Source of the DNA: Scilla litardierei
Taxonomy: Eukaryota > Streptophyta > Magnoliopsida > Asparagales > Asparagaceae
Direction of reading: 5' to 3'
Assembly: GCA_030789695.1 (NCBI GenBank)
Contig: CM061142.1
Location: 283,776,165 to 283,840,164 of the forward strand
DNA: 64,000 bases
Shown here: in pieces, positions 10,999-23,216 of the stretch
Position numbering within the stretch: the first letter of the stretch is position 1
Layout of the letters: each line of letters opens with the position of its first letter
Notes under the pieces: generated by a model
What the model was told of the DNA's origin: nothing
Database searches by the model: none
The model's input: the letters and a program-made list of their open reading frames with translations, nothing else
Made by a program: the position numbers and the translations under genes

Positions 10999-13659
10999 CT
11001 AAAACCTGTAACGCCCCGCTTTCCAAAAGACGACGGGAGCGAGGACGTTACTAAGGTCCGCATGAACTGGAGCGGTGAAGCTCGAGTTCAATAAGCGTCG
11101 GTGGTAAAAACGCAGGGGAGGTCCTTTGCATGCTTTTCAGAAAAATAAGAATTATTCATGCATTAAAGCCACATCCAGAATAATAAACGTCCGTACATGA
11201 AATAAAACAACAAGCCACAGTTGGGCCAAAATACAACAAGTAGGAACGTACACTCAACAACAGCTGAAAGTAAACTAAAACAAAGCAGCAACGGAATAGT
11301 CCACTAGTCCTCCGAAGGGAGTGACCGGCATCTACGGTGAACGCCTGACTCTTTGAGTCAGGTGTCTCGTAAGGAACCTCCTGGTACTTGTAACGGCCGC
11401 TTTTCGACCGCTCGTATTCTTATACGTTCCATCTTCTTTCGTACGCGTATTTTTATTTGACCTTTCTTCTATCTGAAATACGCGATGTTATATATCGTTG
11501 TGACCGTATGGAAGAGTAGTTATTTGTGGGATTTTAGTGTACGTCATTTCATGGGTCGTTCTCCCACAAATCAGCTTTGATTGGAGAGACGTCGTAACTT
11601 TAGACTTCGACACCAGATATTTTTATTTTTAGTTCATTTTCTGTCAACCCAACTCACGATAAATCATCGTGCCTTCGAGCCTCTCATTGTTACGGTCGTC
11701 CTGATATTTTTTTCATAATTTTTGGACACCGTTAGCCCACCAAACCCACTAATAACTTTCAAGCCCATTTAGCCCTAATCAAATTCGAAATTCAAATCTT
11801 AAATCCCAAATCATGTGAGATCCCTACGTATTATGTGGGATTTTATTTGTTAGCCTCACCCTGTTTTTCCCCTCTTTGCAAACCCCCTCTCACACGCTCT
11901 CTCTCACCCAACCCTTAAATACACACCCTAAATAGCGTGTATCATCTCTTTAAAATAAACACAACTGAAATAACCCTAGGCAACTCATGCACACCCATCA
12001 GGCCGCTACCCCCTCCTTCATTTTCTCCTCCTTCTCACTGCCGGTGAGAGGCCACCGGCCACCCCAAAACTCCGGCCAACCCCTCTCCTCTCTTCTCTCT
12101 CCATTTCCCTCTGTTCTCTCCCTAAAACCGCACTCAAAACCCAGATTTCGCCCGGCTTGCCCCAGTCACCGGAAAGCCGCCGGCCAGCCCATCTCCGTCT
12201 GCCCCCGGCCACTGTCAGGCGCCCTTGGCATCCCCTCTTCTCCGACAACAACTTCCCCCTCTCCCCTACACTTTATCCCTCAAAACACCTCTCAAACCCT
12301 TACAAACCCAGTTTTTGGACAGCCTGCCCATCGCAGGAAAATCTCCACGCCGCCGCCCCTCTAGCCACCTTCGGCGGCCACTTCCGACTCCATCCGACAC
12401 TCCTCAATCCCCTCTATCACCTGCAAACTTTCTCCCTTCCTCTCTCTTTCCTCTCTCCTCTCAAAACACCTCTTAAACACATCCAAACTAGGTTTTGGAC
12501 AGATCTGTCCATCGTCGGAAAAACGCCACGTCCGCCACCGTCTGACAGCTACCGGTGACCACCCTACCACCATCGGACTCCCCTCAACCCCCCTCTACCT
12601 ATTGTAAGTGTCTGTTGTCCCCTCGGCATGTCGCATCTCTGCTGCGATGCAAAACAGCGACCCGTTGTGCAAATCTGTCCTCTTCGCCTTCTCACGGTTG
12701 GCCGCCGATGTGTGCAGTCGATGTTAGCCACCCACCAGGCCGGGCAACCCCCCATTGACCTCCTTCAATCCCCAACAACCCCCCTGCTCCTAGGAGTTCA
12801 CACACGTCACTGATCTCGGGTGTTTTTCCCCCGACGTTGCCACCGCCGTGTAGATCCGTTGCGCTACCTGCAACCGGAGAGATCTCGACACTTGCTCGCT
12901 ATTCTTGCCTTTTGCTCACTATTCGGACGTGTCTCGCTGTGTACCCATGGCCGAGACGTACTGACGATATAGATCTACCACCATTCAGACCCGACATCCG
13001 ATCTACGATCAAACGTCAAAAAGGTCAGCCCCTAACGCGTAGTAAGAACCCACTCCGTAGCGAATCTAAAACCTAATCTAAAAGTCATCAACGATAAGTA
13101 AGTTTATATTTCTGCTCCTTTAAAATGTTATTCAACCGTAGACATCGACGAACGGTCTTGATACTTATGCATATAGGATAGTCGTCGATTAGGCAGAACG
13201 AATCAAAAAGATATGACTTTTGACTGTTAGGGTAGTCCTGCCAAACTTAGAAACTTACCATAATAGGATTGATGGAAAACGTGATCTGACACCGCCGTTG
13301 GCTCGTTTCTGACGAACCATCGCTGACGCACCACTTCGAAGAGACGATCCGGACCGATGACGCACCCGCCCCCGCAGGCAAGTTTTTCAACTTGTGTACT
13401 TTCGGCCACTTTTAGACCATCGTCCTTAAACTGTAAAAGTACGACTAAAGAGAACTGAACATGAAATGATAGCATTCGGGATCCCCTTGACAGCTTAGAC
13501 TTGACGACGAAGTCTAAGCACAAACAACAACAACAACTGACACCCTAGATTTTATCTGTGTATGCGTGCGTGTGGACCACCTAGAATGAACAACTCCTTA
13601 TCATCTGTCATGTCATGAAATTTTTACACAAAAGCCTTCGGGCGTTTCAGATGCTCTCC

Positions 13660-13990
13660 AAGCTAGAGGGAGTGATCTTTATTACAGTTTCACCTACGGA
13701 ACGTTCGTCGCTCACCAAGGGAGTGAGAGATACGCTACAAATCGTGGGGATAGAGGCACTTGTCAAGCTAGAGCGAGTGGTCCTATGTTACAGTTTCACC
13801 TACGGAATGTTCGTCGCTCACCAAGGGAGTGAGAGATACGCTACAGACCATGGGATAGAGGCACTCGTCAAGCTTGAGCGAGTGGTCCTATGTTACAGTT
13901 TCACCTACGGAACGTTCGTCGCTCACCAAGGGAGTGAGGGATACGCTACAGACCGTGGAGATAAAGGCACTCGTCAAGCTAGAGCGAGTG
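13660..13990 (+). repeat. About 105-bp tandem repeat in S1
   Basis: A unit beginning AAGCTAGAG(G/C)GAGTG recurs at 13660, 13765, 13870 and 13976, spacing 105-106 bp. Each carries CTCACCAAGGGAGTGAG, able to form a small hairpin, and the unit junctions pair CACTCG with CGAGTG. It occupies the same place in the LTR as the 54-60 bp hairpin repeats of TK4 (51196-51387). Confidence 0.85.
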
Positions 13991-14313
13991 GTCCTATATT
14001 GTCTTGTCTTGAGCACTCGGATTTAGGATAGGGTTGAGTGGTCGCACGGGGAGAGTGTCTGGCCGCCCTCTAATCGTAAGGCGTGAACCCTTTGTGACAC
14101 ACATGGTACTTCTTATTTGTCTTGTCCCGTCTAGCTTAGTCATGTAGCCGGTATCACATGCTATGGCAACTGCCTGTCACGTTTACTTTCCTGTACCGCT
14201 TTACTTCTTGCATAGTATAATTGCCATGTCATTACAACAGTATGTAATCAATCAGTAAAATGTTGTTAAAAACTTGTTCCACACTTGCTGTAGAGTCTCA
14301 CCTTCTTTCGTAG

Positions 14314-14458
14314 ACTTTACCTGACATACAGCTCCTTTTCTCTTGGGTGTTATACGTCAGGTACAGAGTCAGAGTACATGGACGAGCCAGAGCAACCTGA
14401 AGACCCAGAGCCGAAGGACGTTGACCCGGAGTACTTCCCTGATGAGGACCAGTCTTAG
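14314..14458 (+). pseudogene. S1 LTR-encoded acidic ORF, exon 2
   Basis: Follows acceptor-like CCTTCTTTCGTAG. If joined in phase 2 to the upstream exon that ends at 13023, the frame reads QTRHPIYDQTSKR, then LYLTYSSF...CYTSGTESEYMDE, an acidic stretch, and DPEYFPDEDQS with a stop at 14456-14458. The TK4 LTR gives QTRHPIYSKLRF, RPDLTYSSF...TSGVEPEYVDE and DPEYDPEEDQS in the same frame. The exon-1 frame in S1 reaches a stop at about 12963, and an indel near 12960-12975 breaks the longer frame, so this copy is decayed. No ATG is visible in frame. Confidence 0.5.
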
Positions 14459-17126
14459 AGCTACTTTCCTGTTGCTGATCCCCAGAGGTTACTACCTTCT
14501 AGTTCGGTTGCGTAGCACCGTTTACTTTTCTGCCTTGGTTGGGTGCTTGCACCATTAGTTTCCTTTCAGTAGTTTTAGCCATGATGGGCTTCTTTTATTA
14601 GACTTGATATAAATGCTGGATATTATCTCTTTTATTAATGAATGTAAATTTCCTTTCGAGTACTCTTATTCTGATTGTTACGAATTTTATATATGCAATA
14701 ACCTGTAACGTTAAAATGGTACCCGTATAGACACTTATTGGGCCCAAGCCTCACAGCTCCGGCCCATGCAGACCTTAGTCACGCCTCCCTTCTGTCGTTT
14801 TGGGAAGCGGGGCGTGACCGTACTCAAGCTCGGGATCTGACATACATCCAAAACCATGAATGTATGTCAACAAGGGTCTGCAAGAAGGTGTTAGAACCCA
14901 AGGCAAGATATACAAATTTATACTGGATTTAAGATGCGTTAATAAATTAAACGAGATAACAACAAAAGTTTAGACATGCTGATTATAAAATGAAATAAAG
15001 TAAAATACATACTATTATGCAGTTCTAAGCAATTTAACAAGTAAAGAAAATCTTTTCTTTGGTTCATTAGCATGTCAATTTAACTAAGATAACAATTTCA
15101 AGTTTCATGTCAGTATTTCACGTCTATCGTAGGGTTCACGCCTTTAGGTCGTGATGAGTGAGTCGTTCTTCTCACGGGGGCTTACCGTGATTGGCTTTAA
15201 CCCACCGCATGCGAGTGGTGCCCTTGAAGAAAGTACCCTTTCATATACCTAGTGGCCACTCAACCCTAACCCCACCCAAATTTGTGCTGGCACACGAGCT
15301 AGCCTAGTCAACTCACATGACATCACGGAAGTCACGATTTCGCCTTCGAGGCGCACGATTTCACGATGTCACACACTTGTTAGTTATTTCAAAACATGCA
15401 GCAATTAAATAATATAATCATTTATTTTTATACGGCATTTTCCAAGATTACAAGAGTGTCGAACATCATTCACAATAATTTAACAAAAGGGTTGAACATG
15501 AGAGTTTAACGACTATGTCACGGAAAGCTAACTTTCCTTGCTATTGTTCTAAACTAAGGTATATCAAGTTATATGCCATTGGATCACATTTTTAGTCACG
15601 GATGTCATGGTATTAATATCACGTGTCATTTCATGTGTAGATTTTGAGTTATACAACATTACAAGCAAAAGACTAAATGAGCATCCAACTTCAAAAATTC
15701 ACTATAAATTGTACACTCGACTGATTTCAGCGATTTTGGTGTCGTTGGGTTCGTCTTGACGGGTAATACGTAATGATATGTCTGGTTCTCTGTTTCGGTT
15801 AAACATATCACTGAATTAGATTCTTCGTGAGATAAGCACAATATTAAAATAAAGCCTAAATTGGTTTTGTCTGATTTTATTTGGTTCTCTGACTAGGGTG
15901 ATGTTTATATTGTGTTATACTAACATGATACGCCTCATTTTATTTAATATTATTAACCTAACATTATTTTACCATTTAATAACATGCTGAATTTAAGTAA
16001 TACTTAATAAATCATCATTTAAATTTATACTAACACTAACTAACACTAACAACCTACTAATTAACTTTACTAAACTAATTACAAGGGTAACATGTCATTA
16101 AATGGGTCTACCTACTCTACCTATAACAATAATATAATAATATACCCCTTTATCTCTAACTCTCTCTCTTCTATTCTTTAATTTCTCGTTAACTCTCTTT
16201 CTCTCTTCTGTCTCCTGTCTCTTCTCTTCTTCATTGGTTTTTTTATTTATTCAGTGTTTGCAGTCAGCCATGGGAGCATCTCACGCAAAACAAAATGGGA
16301 GAGTGGCTTATGGCGCACGGTGGGAGAGGAGGACCGGCGGCAGCTGCACGGCGGCTAGGCGCAGCCGTGGGCGGTTTCCGGCGATCTACATGCGCACGCG
16401 TGCGTGCGGGAGCTTGGTTTGGGCGGCGACAGCTAGGGCGGCGCAGCAAAGGCTCCCAGCGACGGCTGCGCACGAGGGTGCTAGGGTGGCCGGCGGATGC
16501 GGCGGCGCTCAGGCAGGGCGGAAACGCGTGGGGAGAGGGCTGGTCGGGAAGAGGAGGAAGGAATGGAAGGATGATTTGAAATCTGAGGTTTTGATCTTGT
16601 TTCTTGATTTGAAGTTGTATTTCTGATCTGAATTTTATCCCTTTAGCTTCATTTTCAGATTTGAGTAATTGGTTTGGGTTGATTTGAGGAATTGTTTTGC
16701 TTGCTGAAATTTTGTGGGTTGTGATTTTGTGGCTGATTTTGATGAATCTGAAGTTGATTCGGATTCCTGAAAGTTGTTTGATTGTAGCTGATTTGTTGAT
16801 TAGGGAGTGTTTGATTTTGGGAAATAGGTTTGCAGAAGATTTTGCAAGGAGAAGACGTCTTAAGAAGATTAGCAGGGAACACCCTTTTCATTTTGTTAAA
16901 CCAATCTTAATTAGATTAGGATGGAAAATTAATGTTAACTTTAGACTAATTTTGAGGGGGGATGAATCTGATTTCATATAAACGTGTGTGTTGTCCTTAG
17001 TGTTTAGGTAAGGGGTTAAAGTAATTACGTAATTAAGTAGATTTAAATTTAATTATTAAAATAACAAAAAGTAATTAGTAAAATAATTAAAGTGGTAAAA
17101 AAATAAAGTAATTAGTAAAATAATGA

Positions 17127-18839
17127 ATTCCAAGAAAACTTCCTTGCTCAGAGTCGGCAAATTCAGCAATCCATTGAAAATCTTACTCTGATTGCGACTT
17201 GCTTAGAAGAAAATAATTCTTTTGAAATTGAATTTCAAGAATCTAATATGAGTTCATCTTCTATTGCTGGTATATCGAGCGAGCCATGTCACGATGAAAG
17301 CACAAATCAGAACATTAACGTGCTGGAAGCATGTGCAAAGGAGAGGACGAGCTACCAATTTTGGATAAACAGGAGGAGGAGACAGCTAGGGACATGTGTT
17401 TAGAGATTATCGCTATGGAGCCCGAACCACTCTTTCCCCCAGTTTTTACCCAAAATCATTTATCACTCTCTCCAATGACTGAGCATCATACTGAGCGTAG
17501 TGCATATCTTTCAGAAAGTAGTCATCAACATGCTTTACTTTATTTCACCTATTTTGATGACTACATTTGGAATACTTTTATTGAAAAGAATTTGAGATTA
17601 AATTGGATTTACGTGACTCATCTCTTGCAAGATATAGTTAACTACTTTATAGAGATGCAGGGAGTTTTGTTGTTGGGATTTAGTTTAGTTAGTGGAGGAA
17701 GACTACTCGCCGAGGAGCTGAAGGAGCAGATAGAACAACTTCCATTAGCGTTGATTTTTATATGCTCTTTAGGATGCTTGCTTTTGAATAAACTCGTACC
17801 CCTTTTGACATTGAGGACAATGTCCATCTTTAGTTGGGGGGAGTGTATGAGACTTTAGGATTTTTTAAAAAAAAACAAGGCGAAAGAAAAGAATAAATCA
17901 CCAATTCTCATCATTTAAAACTCCTTCACATACCACAAATGTGGATGATTATGCATTGATTGAGTTCTTAAAATAGTTTATGGCTTGAATTAATTTTTAT
18001 TTCTTCATGGAATTACTCATTAATATGCTATTTATGAAAACTTTCAATTGCCATGATTAATATCTCGAAATAGTTTGAATTCATTTCATGCATGCTATTG
18101 TGATGCAACGGCTTAAGTATACACGATTTATTAGAATAGTGTTCAAGTTGAAGATGAATTTGCCCTTTGTTACTAATGTTTTTGTTCATATTTATGGGTG
18201 TTGAGTTTCTTACAAAAAAATTAAAAAAGTAATAAAAAGAGAAAACGAAAAAATACATTGTTCCCTTGGGTTCATTAATTAGCCGGGTCTTCTTGCCTCA
18301 GGAAGCAATAGAGATTCTCATCGAAAGATGGATGAATGGGGAGTGCATTCAAAAAAGAGAGAAAATAAAACTTAGATGATTCGAGTTATTAAGTTCGAGG
18401 GGCTCTTCTAAGCCTAATGCCCAAAGGTCGTCAGGCTTAGGAGTCATTAACTGAAAGCTCGTTACATGGATCATTCTAAGTAGTTAAAAAGAAAAAAAAA
18501 GAAAAAAAGAAATGGTGGATAAACTAAGCAACTTCAATGCCCATGATTTGAACGATCTTTTTGAGATGCCAATTCCTTGCAAATAAGAAAACTAGAATAT
18601 AACGACGTGGTATACTTTCTCTTGCGCAAAACGATGCTCTCATGTTATTTATTCAAATTAAATTAGAGAAAATATCATGTGATTGATCTTATTCATGGAT
18701 TGTGTATATTGATGGTCAAAATCGTGTTGGAAACCGTATATTGAGCCATGCCATATGTGATTGATAGAATTTATAATTTTATTAATCATCCAATTTAATC
18801 GCTCTTTTTTCTAGGGACTAGCAAATCTCTAGTTGGGGG
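17127..18839 (+). mobile_element. Array internal region I1, 5' truncated
   Basis: Begins within the 3' part of the gag-like frame, directly abutting TK2 LTR sequence. A second ORF starts at ATG 17475 and reads to 17858. Its usual C-terminus is lost because about 58 bp are missing after EQLP, and a new tail (LALIFICSLGC) replaces it. A hairpin (GACATTG-AGGA-CAATGTC, 17807-17824) and purine tract AGTTGGGGGGAG (17832-17843) follow. About 1 kb of AT-rich DNA comes next, with an A-rich run at 18211-18258, then the polypurine tract before LTR L1. Confidence 0.8.
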
Positions 18840-20560
18840 TGTGATTCGGGAAGAATATTGCATAATTAACCCCTCATTTAGCACCATTTTGTGTGTATAT
18901 GATGCTTAATTGGTCTCTAATGCGATCGTATTTAGATTATTATTAATCATTAGAAGAATCTCTCATTCTATGTACAAAATAGTAATATACTAAGTATATC
19001 TATCCTTTTTGTATTTTTCGTGCGAAGATCTCGATCTCACGATTCCAACGACTATTAATTTGTATTTTTCTGAGATCTGTGCTAATTTCTATGAATTTTT
19101 GAATGCAGAATACCATTTAAAATTCAAAAATACGCAAGAAATACGGCAAAATACATTGTATATACGCCGCCTCCCGATCGGTGATGCCACGTGGCATCAT
19201 CCCAATGACTCCCACTCAAATCCAACGGCTCAGCGGAGCAGCGACACGACGACTTTACGACCGTTCGATCGAGATTGAACGGATTACGCAGCACCTCAAC
19301 ACAGCAGCGGAGAGGGCGATCGGCATCAAAATATACCGTTGGATTACGATCTAGTGGCCAGATCGAAATCGGAGCGGATATGATCAAATGGGACCCGTGG
19401 CAGCGCAACGGTTAATCCTACATTTTGTATGGACGGTCGAGATCGTCTCCGAGCTAGGCTCGAAAGCAGATGCGGGCGCACGAATTTTAAAGCCCACGTG
19501 GCAGATCCACGTTCGATCCCGCCTGGATCGGACGGCTGAGAATTGCAGCGGCTCTGCAGGTTGGGTTTTAGCAGCTATTAGAGCGGGTTTTGACCCGCTA
19601 AGCTATTAATACCCGCAATCTCCCAATATAAGCGTATTCTAGGGTTTTGGGGGTATTCTTGCATATTTGGGGCGCCAGGAGCCGTTTTTTGTGGTGAGAT
19701 TTGGAGGCCCTAGAGACAGAGCTAGAGCTATCATCTGAAGGAGATCTAGGGTCTTTTTGGAGAGATTTGGTGATATTTTTCCTATCTTTAGCCTTGTATT
19801 TCACGTATTTGGCTTGTGTTTGGAGTATTTGTCACGTATTTTGAGACTTTGAGCATATATTTGTCTATGAATATTGTTTTTTCTCTCCATGCATGGTTGA
19901 TCTCTATATGTGTTGGTGTTGATGTAGTTAGGATGTTGTAATCATTGATTTCAATATCTTTTCGCCCTATATTCACGCTATATTGCATATTTCATTGATT
20001 TCTACATATATCTTGTTTGGGTATGTTATACGGAGACGTGAGGATGCTTGAATAGAATATGTTCTTTGCGGACTTATTAGTAATGCGATCCGAGAGGAAG
20101 TATCATGACCCGAGAGGGCACTTGTGCGTATTTTCTTCATGAAATCAATGATATACGTGATTACTCTTTGGCACATTTTTATGCGCTTTATCGCCACACT
20201 TTTCGACGTTCTCATACCATTATGGGGTGAAATGTTGAGTTATAGAAAAGATATTAATAATCATTGATTGCACATACCCTAACGAAATCACTACCAACAA
20301 ATACTCTCCAGATTAGTACCCTAGTATCGAATTCACAGTAACTATCGTAGGACTTTCTTTTATTATTTTAAACCATCGACACCATTTCTTATATCTCTGA
20401 TTGGTGGTTGTTTATTATCATTTTAGTACTCTTTATAAACTGAAGTTCGTGGTTTTTCAGGTCAGTTGTCCCATGGATACGATACCTGGACTCGCCAGGA
20501 TTATTACTTGTTCGATCTCCTACACTTGGGAGTAGCGCTCACACATTTTGAGACAAGTCA
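18840..20560 (+). repeat. Array LTR L1
   Basis: Starts TGTGATTCGGG after AGTTGGGGG. Its 3' edge is uncertain: it may end in CACACA (20545) or AGTCA (20560). It contains the GC-richer U3 block (19160-19560), a degenerate TATA (AATATAAG near 19625) and AGGGTTTTGG just downstream. The apparent ORFs on both strands here are shadows of GC-rich LTR sequence. Confidence 0.82.
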
Positions 20561-22861
20561 AGTTTTTGGCACCGTTGCCGAGGATAACAGTACTTGTGAT
20601 CTACGATTTCAGTTCGTATTGAGGAACATTCGGTGAGATCCTTCCATCTTATAGTGTAGGATTTTTATTAGTTTTTGTTGTTTTGTTTTTTCTTTAAAAA
20701 AATTCAACAAAATGGAATACATGAATTTCTATTGCACAAACAATTGGTATGATGCAGAGTATGACGTTGCACACAAGCATAGGATGGAGAAGCTTAAGAT
20801 CGTTAATTTTAGTCAGATAGATTGTGAAACCTTCTTTTAGGCCTGGAGGAGGTTCACAGACATAGTATTGAGCTATCTGAAGCATGGGTAGACAAAGAAA
20901 GAGCATATGGAGTCCTTCTTATTTGGACTACAACCACAGCTGCAGAAATTTTTGGGAGTCATGACGCCGAAAAGGCGTGGAAATACATGGAGTCCTTACA
21001 CAAGAATGATCAGACCATTAATGAGACTTCAGATCGTGACTCAATGGATCCTTCATGCCTTGATCAAGGAGAGCAAAGCATAGACGTACTATTACAACCC
21101 TTGTAAGAGGAAGTTTATTTGCTCATTCAGACACATGAGACTACATCCCATTAATTCCAAGAAAACTTCCTTGCTCGGAGTCGGCAAATTCAGCAATCCA
21201 TTGAAAATCTTACTCTGATTGCCACTTTTTTTATAAGAAAGTAATTCTTTTGAAATTCAATTTCAAGAATTTAATATGAGTTCATCTTCTATTACAGGTA
21301 TATCGAGAGAGCCATGTCACGATGAGAGCACAAATTAGAACATTAACGTGGCTAGAAGCATGTGCAAAGGAGAGAACGAGCTAGCAATTTTGGATAAACA
21401 GTAGGAGGAGACAGCTAGGAACATGTGTTTAGAGATTATCGCTATGGAGCCCGAACCACTCTTTTCCCCCAATTTTTTCCCAAACTCATTTATCACTCTT
21501 CCCAATGGCTGAGCATCATACCGAGCATGGTGCATATCTTTCAGGGAGTAGTCATCAACATGCTTTACTTTATTTCACCTATTTTGATGACTACATTTGG
21601 AATACTTGTATTGAAAGGAATTTGAGACTAAATTGGATTGACGTGACTCATCTCTTGCAGGATATAGTTAACTACTTTATAGAGATGCTGGGAGTTACGT
21701 TTATGGGATCCAGTTTAGTTAGTGGAGGAAGACTACTCGCCAAGAAGCGCATGGAGCAGATAGAACAGCTTCCTTCACCATTAAAGATCTGTGATCCGCC
21801 ATTTGACCACGGTGTGTTCTTTCCATTAGCGTAGATTTTTATATGCTCTTTAGGATGATTGCTTTTAAATAAACTCATACCCCTTTTGACATTGAGAACA
21901 ATGGCAATCTTTAGTTGGGGGGAGTGTATGAGACTATAGGATTTTTTTTAAGAAAACAAGGCGAAAGAATAGAATAAATCACCAATTCTCGTCATTTAAA
22001 ACTCCTTCACATACCACAAATGCGGATGATTATGCATTGATTGAGTTCTAAAAAATCATTTATGGCTTGAATTGATTTTTATTTCTTCATGGAATTACTC
22101 ATTAATATGTTATTTATGAAAACTTTCAATTGCCATGATTAATATCTCGAAATAGTTTGAATTCATTTCATGCATGCTATTTGCCCTTTGTTACTAATGT
22201 TTTTGTTCATATTTATGGGTGTTGAGTTTCTTATGAAAAAAAATTATAAAAAGTAATAAAAAGAGAAAAAGAAAAATATGCATCGTTCCCTTGAGTTTAT
22301 TAATTAGCCGGGTCTTCGTGCCTTAGGAAGCATTGGAGATTCGCGTCGAAAGATTGATGAATGTGGAGTGCATTCAAAAAAAGGAGAAAATAAAACTTAG
22401 ATGATTCGAGTTATTAAGTTCGAGGGGCTCTTCTAAGCCTAATGTCTGAAGGTCGTCTGGCCTAGGAGTCATTAACTGAAAGCGCGTTACATAGATCATT
22501 CTAAGTCGTCAAAAAGAAAAATAAAGAAAAAAATGATGAATAAACTAAGCAACTTCAATGCCCATGATTTGAACGATCTTTTTGAGATGCCAATTCCTTG
22601 GAAAAAAGAAAACTAGAATATAACGACGTGTCATACTTTCGCTTGCGCAAAACGATGCTCGCATGTTATTTATTCAAATTAAATTATAGAAAATATCATG
22701 TGATTGATCTTATTCATGGATTATGTATATTGATGGTCAAAATCATGTTGGAAACCATATTATTGAGGCATGCCATAAGTGATTGATAGAATTTATAATT
22801 TTATTAATCATCCGATTTAATCGCCCTTTTTGCTAGGGACTAGCAAATCGCTAGTTGGGGG
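20561..22861 (+). mobile_element. Array internal region I2
   Basis: Primer site TGGCACCGTTGCCGAGGA (20567-20584) differs from the tRNA-Asp site at two places. The gag-like frame opens at ATG 20712 (MEYMNFYCTNNWYDAEY) with stops where other units have Gln (FFQAWRRF) and Tyr (HGYTKKE), then a frameshift near 20975. It ends with the TGA at 21510-21512, overlapped by the second ORF at 21505. The hairpin/purine module sits near 21890-21925, and a polypurine tract at about 22853-22861 precedes L2. About 50 bp of the 3' segment found in other units is missing near 22180. Confidence 0.8.
21505..21834 (+). CDS. Small array ORF2 (109 codons), unknown function
   Basis: Starts at an ATG that overlaps the stop of the gag-like frame (ATGGCTGA). 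Encodes a 109-residue protein with a Tyr/Phe/His-rich middle (LYFTYFDDYIWNTCIE), an amphipathic stretch (THLLQDIVNYFIEM) and the end DHGVFFPLA. I do not recognise the family; there is no signal peptide or zinc motif. The same ORF at the same length occurs at 23576-23905 and 27673-28002, and in altered or broken form in I1 and I5. Differences between copies are largely amino-acid changing, which does not suggest strong selection. It may be a pol remnant in a shifted frame rather than a gene. Confidence 0.4.
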   Translation: MAEHHTEHGAYLSGSSHQHALLYFTYFDDYIWNTCIERNLRLNWIDVTHLLQDIVNYFIEMLGVTFMGSSLVSGGRLLAKKRMEQIEQLPSPLKICDPPFDHGVFFPLA

Positions 22862-23216
22862 TGTGATTCGGAAAGAATATTTCATAATTAACCCCTCATC
22901 TAGCAGCACTTTGTGTGTATATGATGCTTAATTGGTCTCTAATGCGATCATATTTAGATTATTATTAATCATTAGAAGAATCTCTCAATCTATGCACAAA
23001 ACAACAATCTACAGAGTATTTCTGACATTTTTGTATTTTTCGTGCGAAGATCTCGATCTCACGAATCCAACGACAATTTATTTGTATTTTTTGAGATCTG
23101 TGCTAATTTCTATGAATTTTTGAATGCAGAATACAATTTAAAATGCAGAAATACGCAAGAAATACGGCAAAATACAGTGTATATACGCCGTTGTGAGATC
23201 GGAAAAATACAGTGTA
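22862..23216 (+). repeat. Array LTR L2, truncated to its first ~355 bp
   Basis: Starts TGTGATTCGG like the other LTRs, then runs only to ATATACGCCG. A short scrambled stretch repeats AAATACAGTGTATA, and at about 23217-23221 the sequence joins ACATCCCATCAATTCC of an internal region. About 2 kb (rest of LTR, primer site, first two-thirds of gag) is missing relative to the other units. Confidence 0.85.

Larger units (their letters stand above)
11389..14819 (+). repeat. S1: solo LTR of a Tekay-type chromovirus
   Basis: Begins TGTAACGGCCGC and ends GGGGCGTGACC, flanked by a perfect 5-bp target duplication GTACT (11384-11388 and 14820-14824). The last base is C instead of the expected A, probably a point change. 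No internal region is attached, so LTR-LTR recombination has removed it. A TATA-like TTAAATA lies at 11915-11921, a GC-rich exon-like stretch at 11985-13020, a donor-like AAG|GTCAGC at 13023/13024, tandem 105-bp repeats at 13660-13990, and the acceptor with acidic ORF at 14314-14458. The many ORFs at 11987-12813 overlap on both strands and are not convincing genes. Confidence 0.92.
9119..17126 (-). mobile_element. TK2: related Tekay-type chromovirus, 5' half only
   Basis: A minus-strand element closely related to TK1 in gag and in LTR layout. The part present is the first portion of pol, gag, primer-binding site and most of the 5' LTR. Pol is cut at 9119 by the TK1 insertion. The LTR is split by solo LTR S1 and then stops at about 17126, where array sequence begins without a terminal TTACA. 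Roughly 100-200 bp of the LTR start is therefore missing. It is more decayed than TK1, as expected of the older host element. Confidence 0.88.
11007..17126 (-). repeat. TK2 5' LTR, split by S1 (11389-14819) and truncated
   Basis: LTR end (TGTAACGCCCCGC on the plus strand) at 11007. The LTR runs to 11388, is interrupted by S1, and resumes at 14825 (CAAGCTCGGGATCTGACATAC), continuing the sequence seen at 7174-7200 of the TK1 LTR. It then follows the TK1 LTR loosely (shared blocks near 15130-15340), a GC-rich stretch (16270-16560) and AT-rich DNA. It ends at about 17126 in AT-rich sequence, where array DNA begins. The LTR-encoded acidic ORF is present (LTYIHGFGCMS) but cut by S1. The ORFs at 16234-16626 look like GC-rich noise. 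Confidence 0.8.

Noticed and set aside
11987..12813. Cluster of Pro/Ser-rich ORFs on both strands in S1
   Set aside because: Low-complexity GC-rich LTR sequence; no frame is favoured, and only the short stretch before 13023 shows homology to TK4.
13660..13990. Direct repeats as a CRISPR array
   Set aside because: Units are about 105 bp with no unique spacers, in a plant LTR.
14769..14782. GGCCCATGCAGACC near the S1 end, resembling the tRNA-Ile primer site
   Set aside because: It lies inside the LTR, 37 bp before its end. S2 has GGCCTAAGCGGGCC at the same place, so it is ordinary LTR variation.
16234..16626. 130-codon Arg/Ala/Gly-rich ORF
   Set aside because: GC-rich part of the TK2 LTR, open in several frames; codon pattern looks compositional.
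19160..19610. ORFs on both strands in array LTR (also near 25240-25650, 29270-29870, 33420-33960)
   Set aside because: Recurring GC-richer U3 block open on both strands; copies differ by frameshifts.
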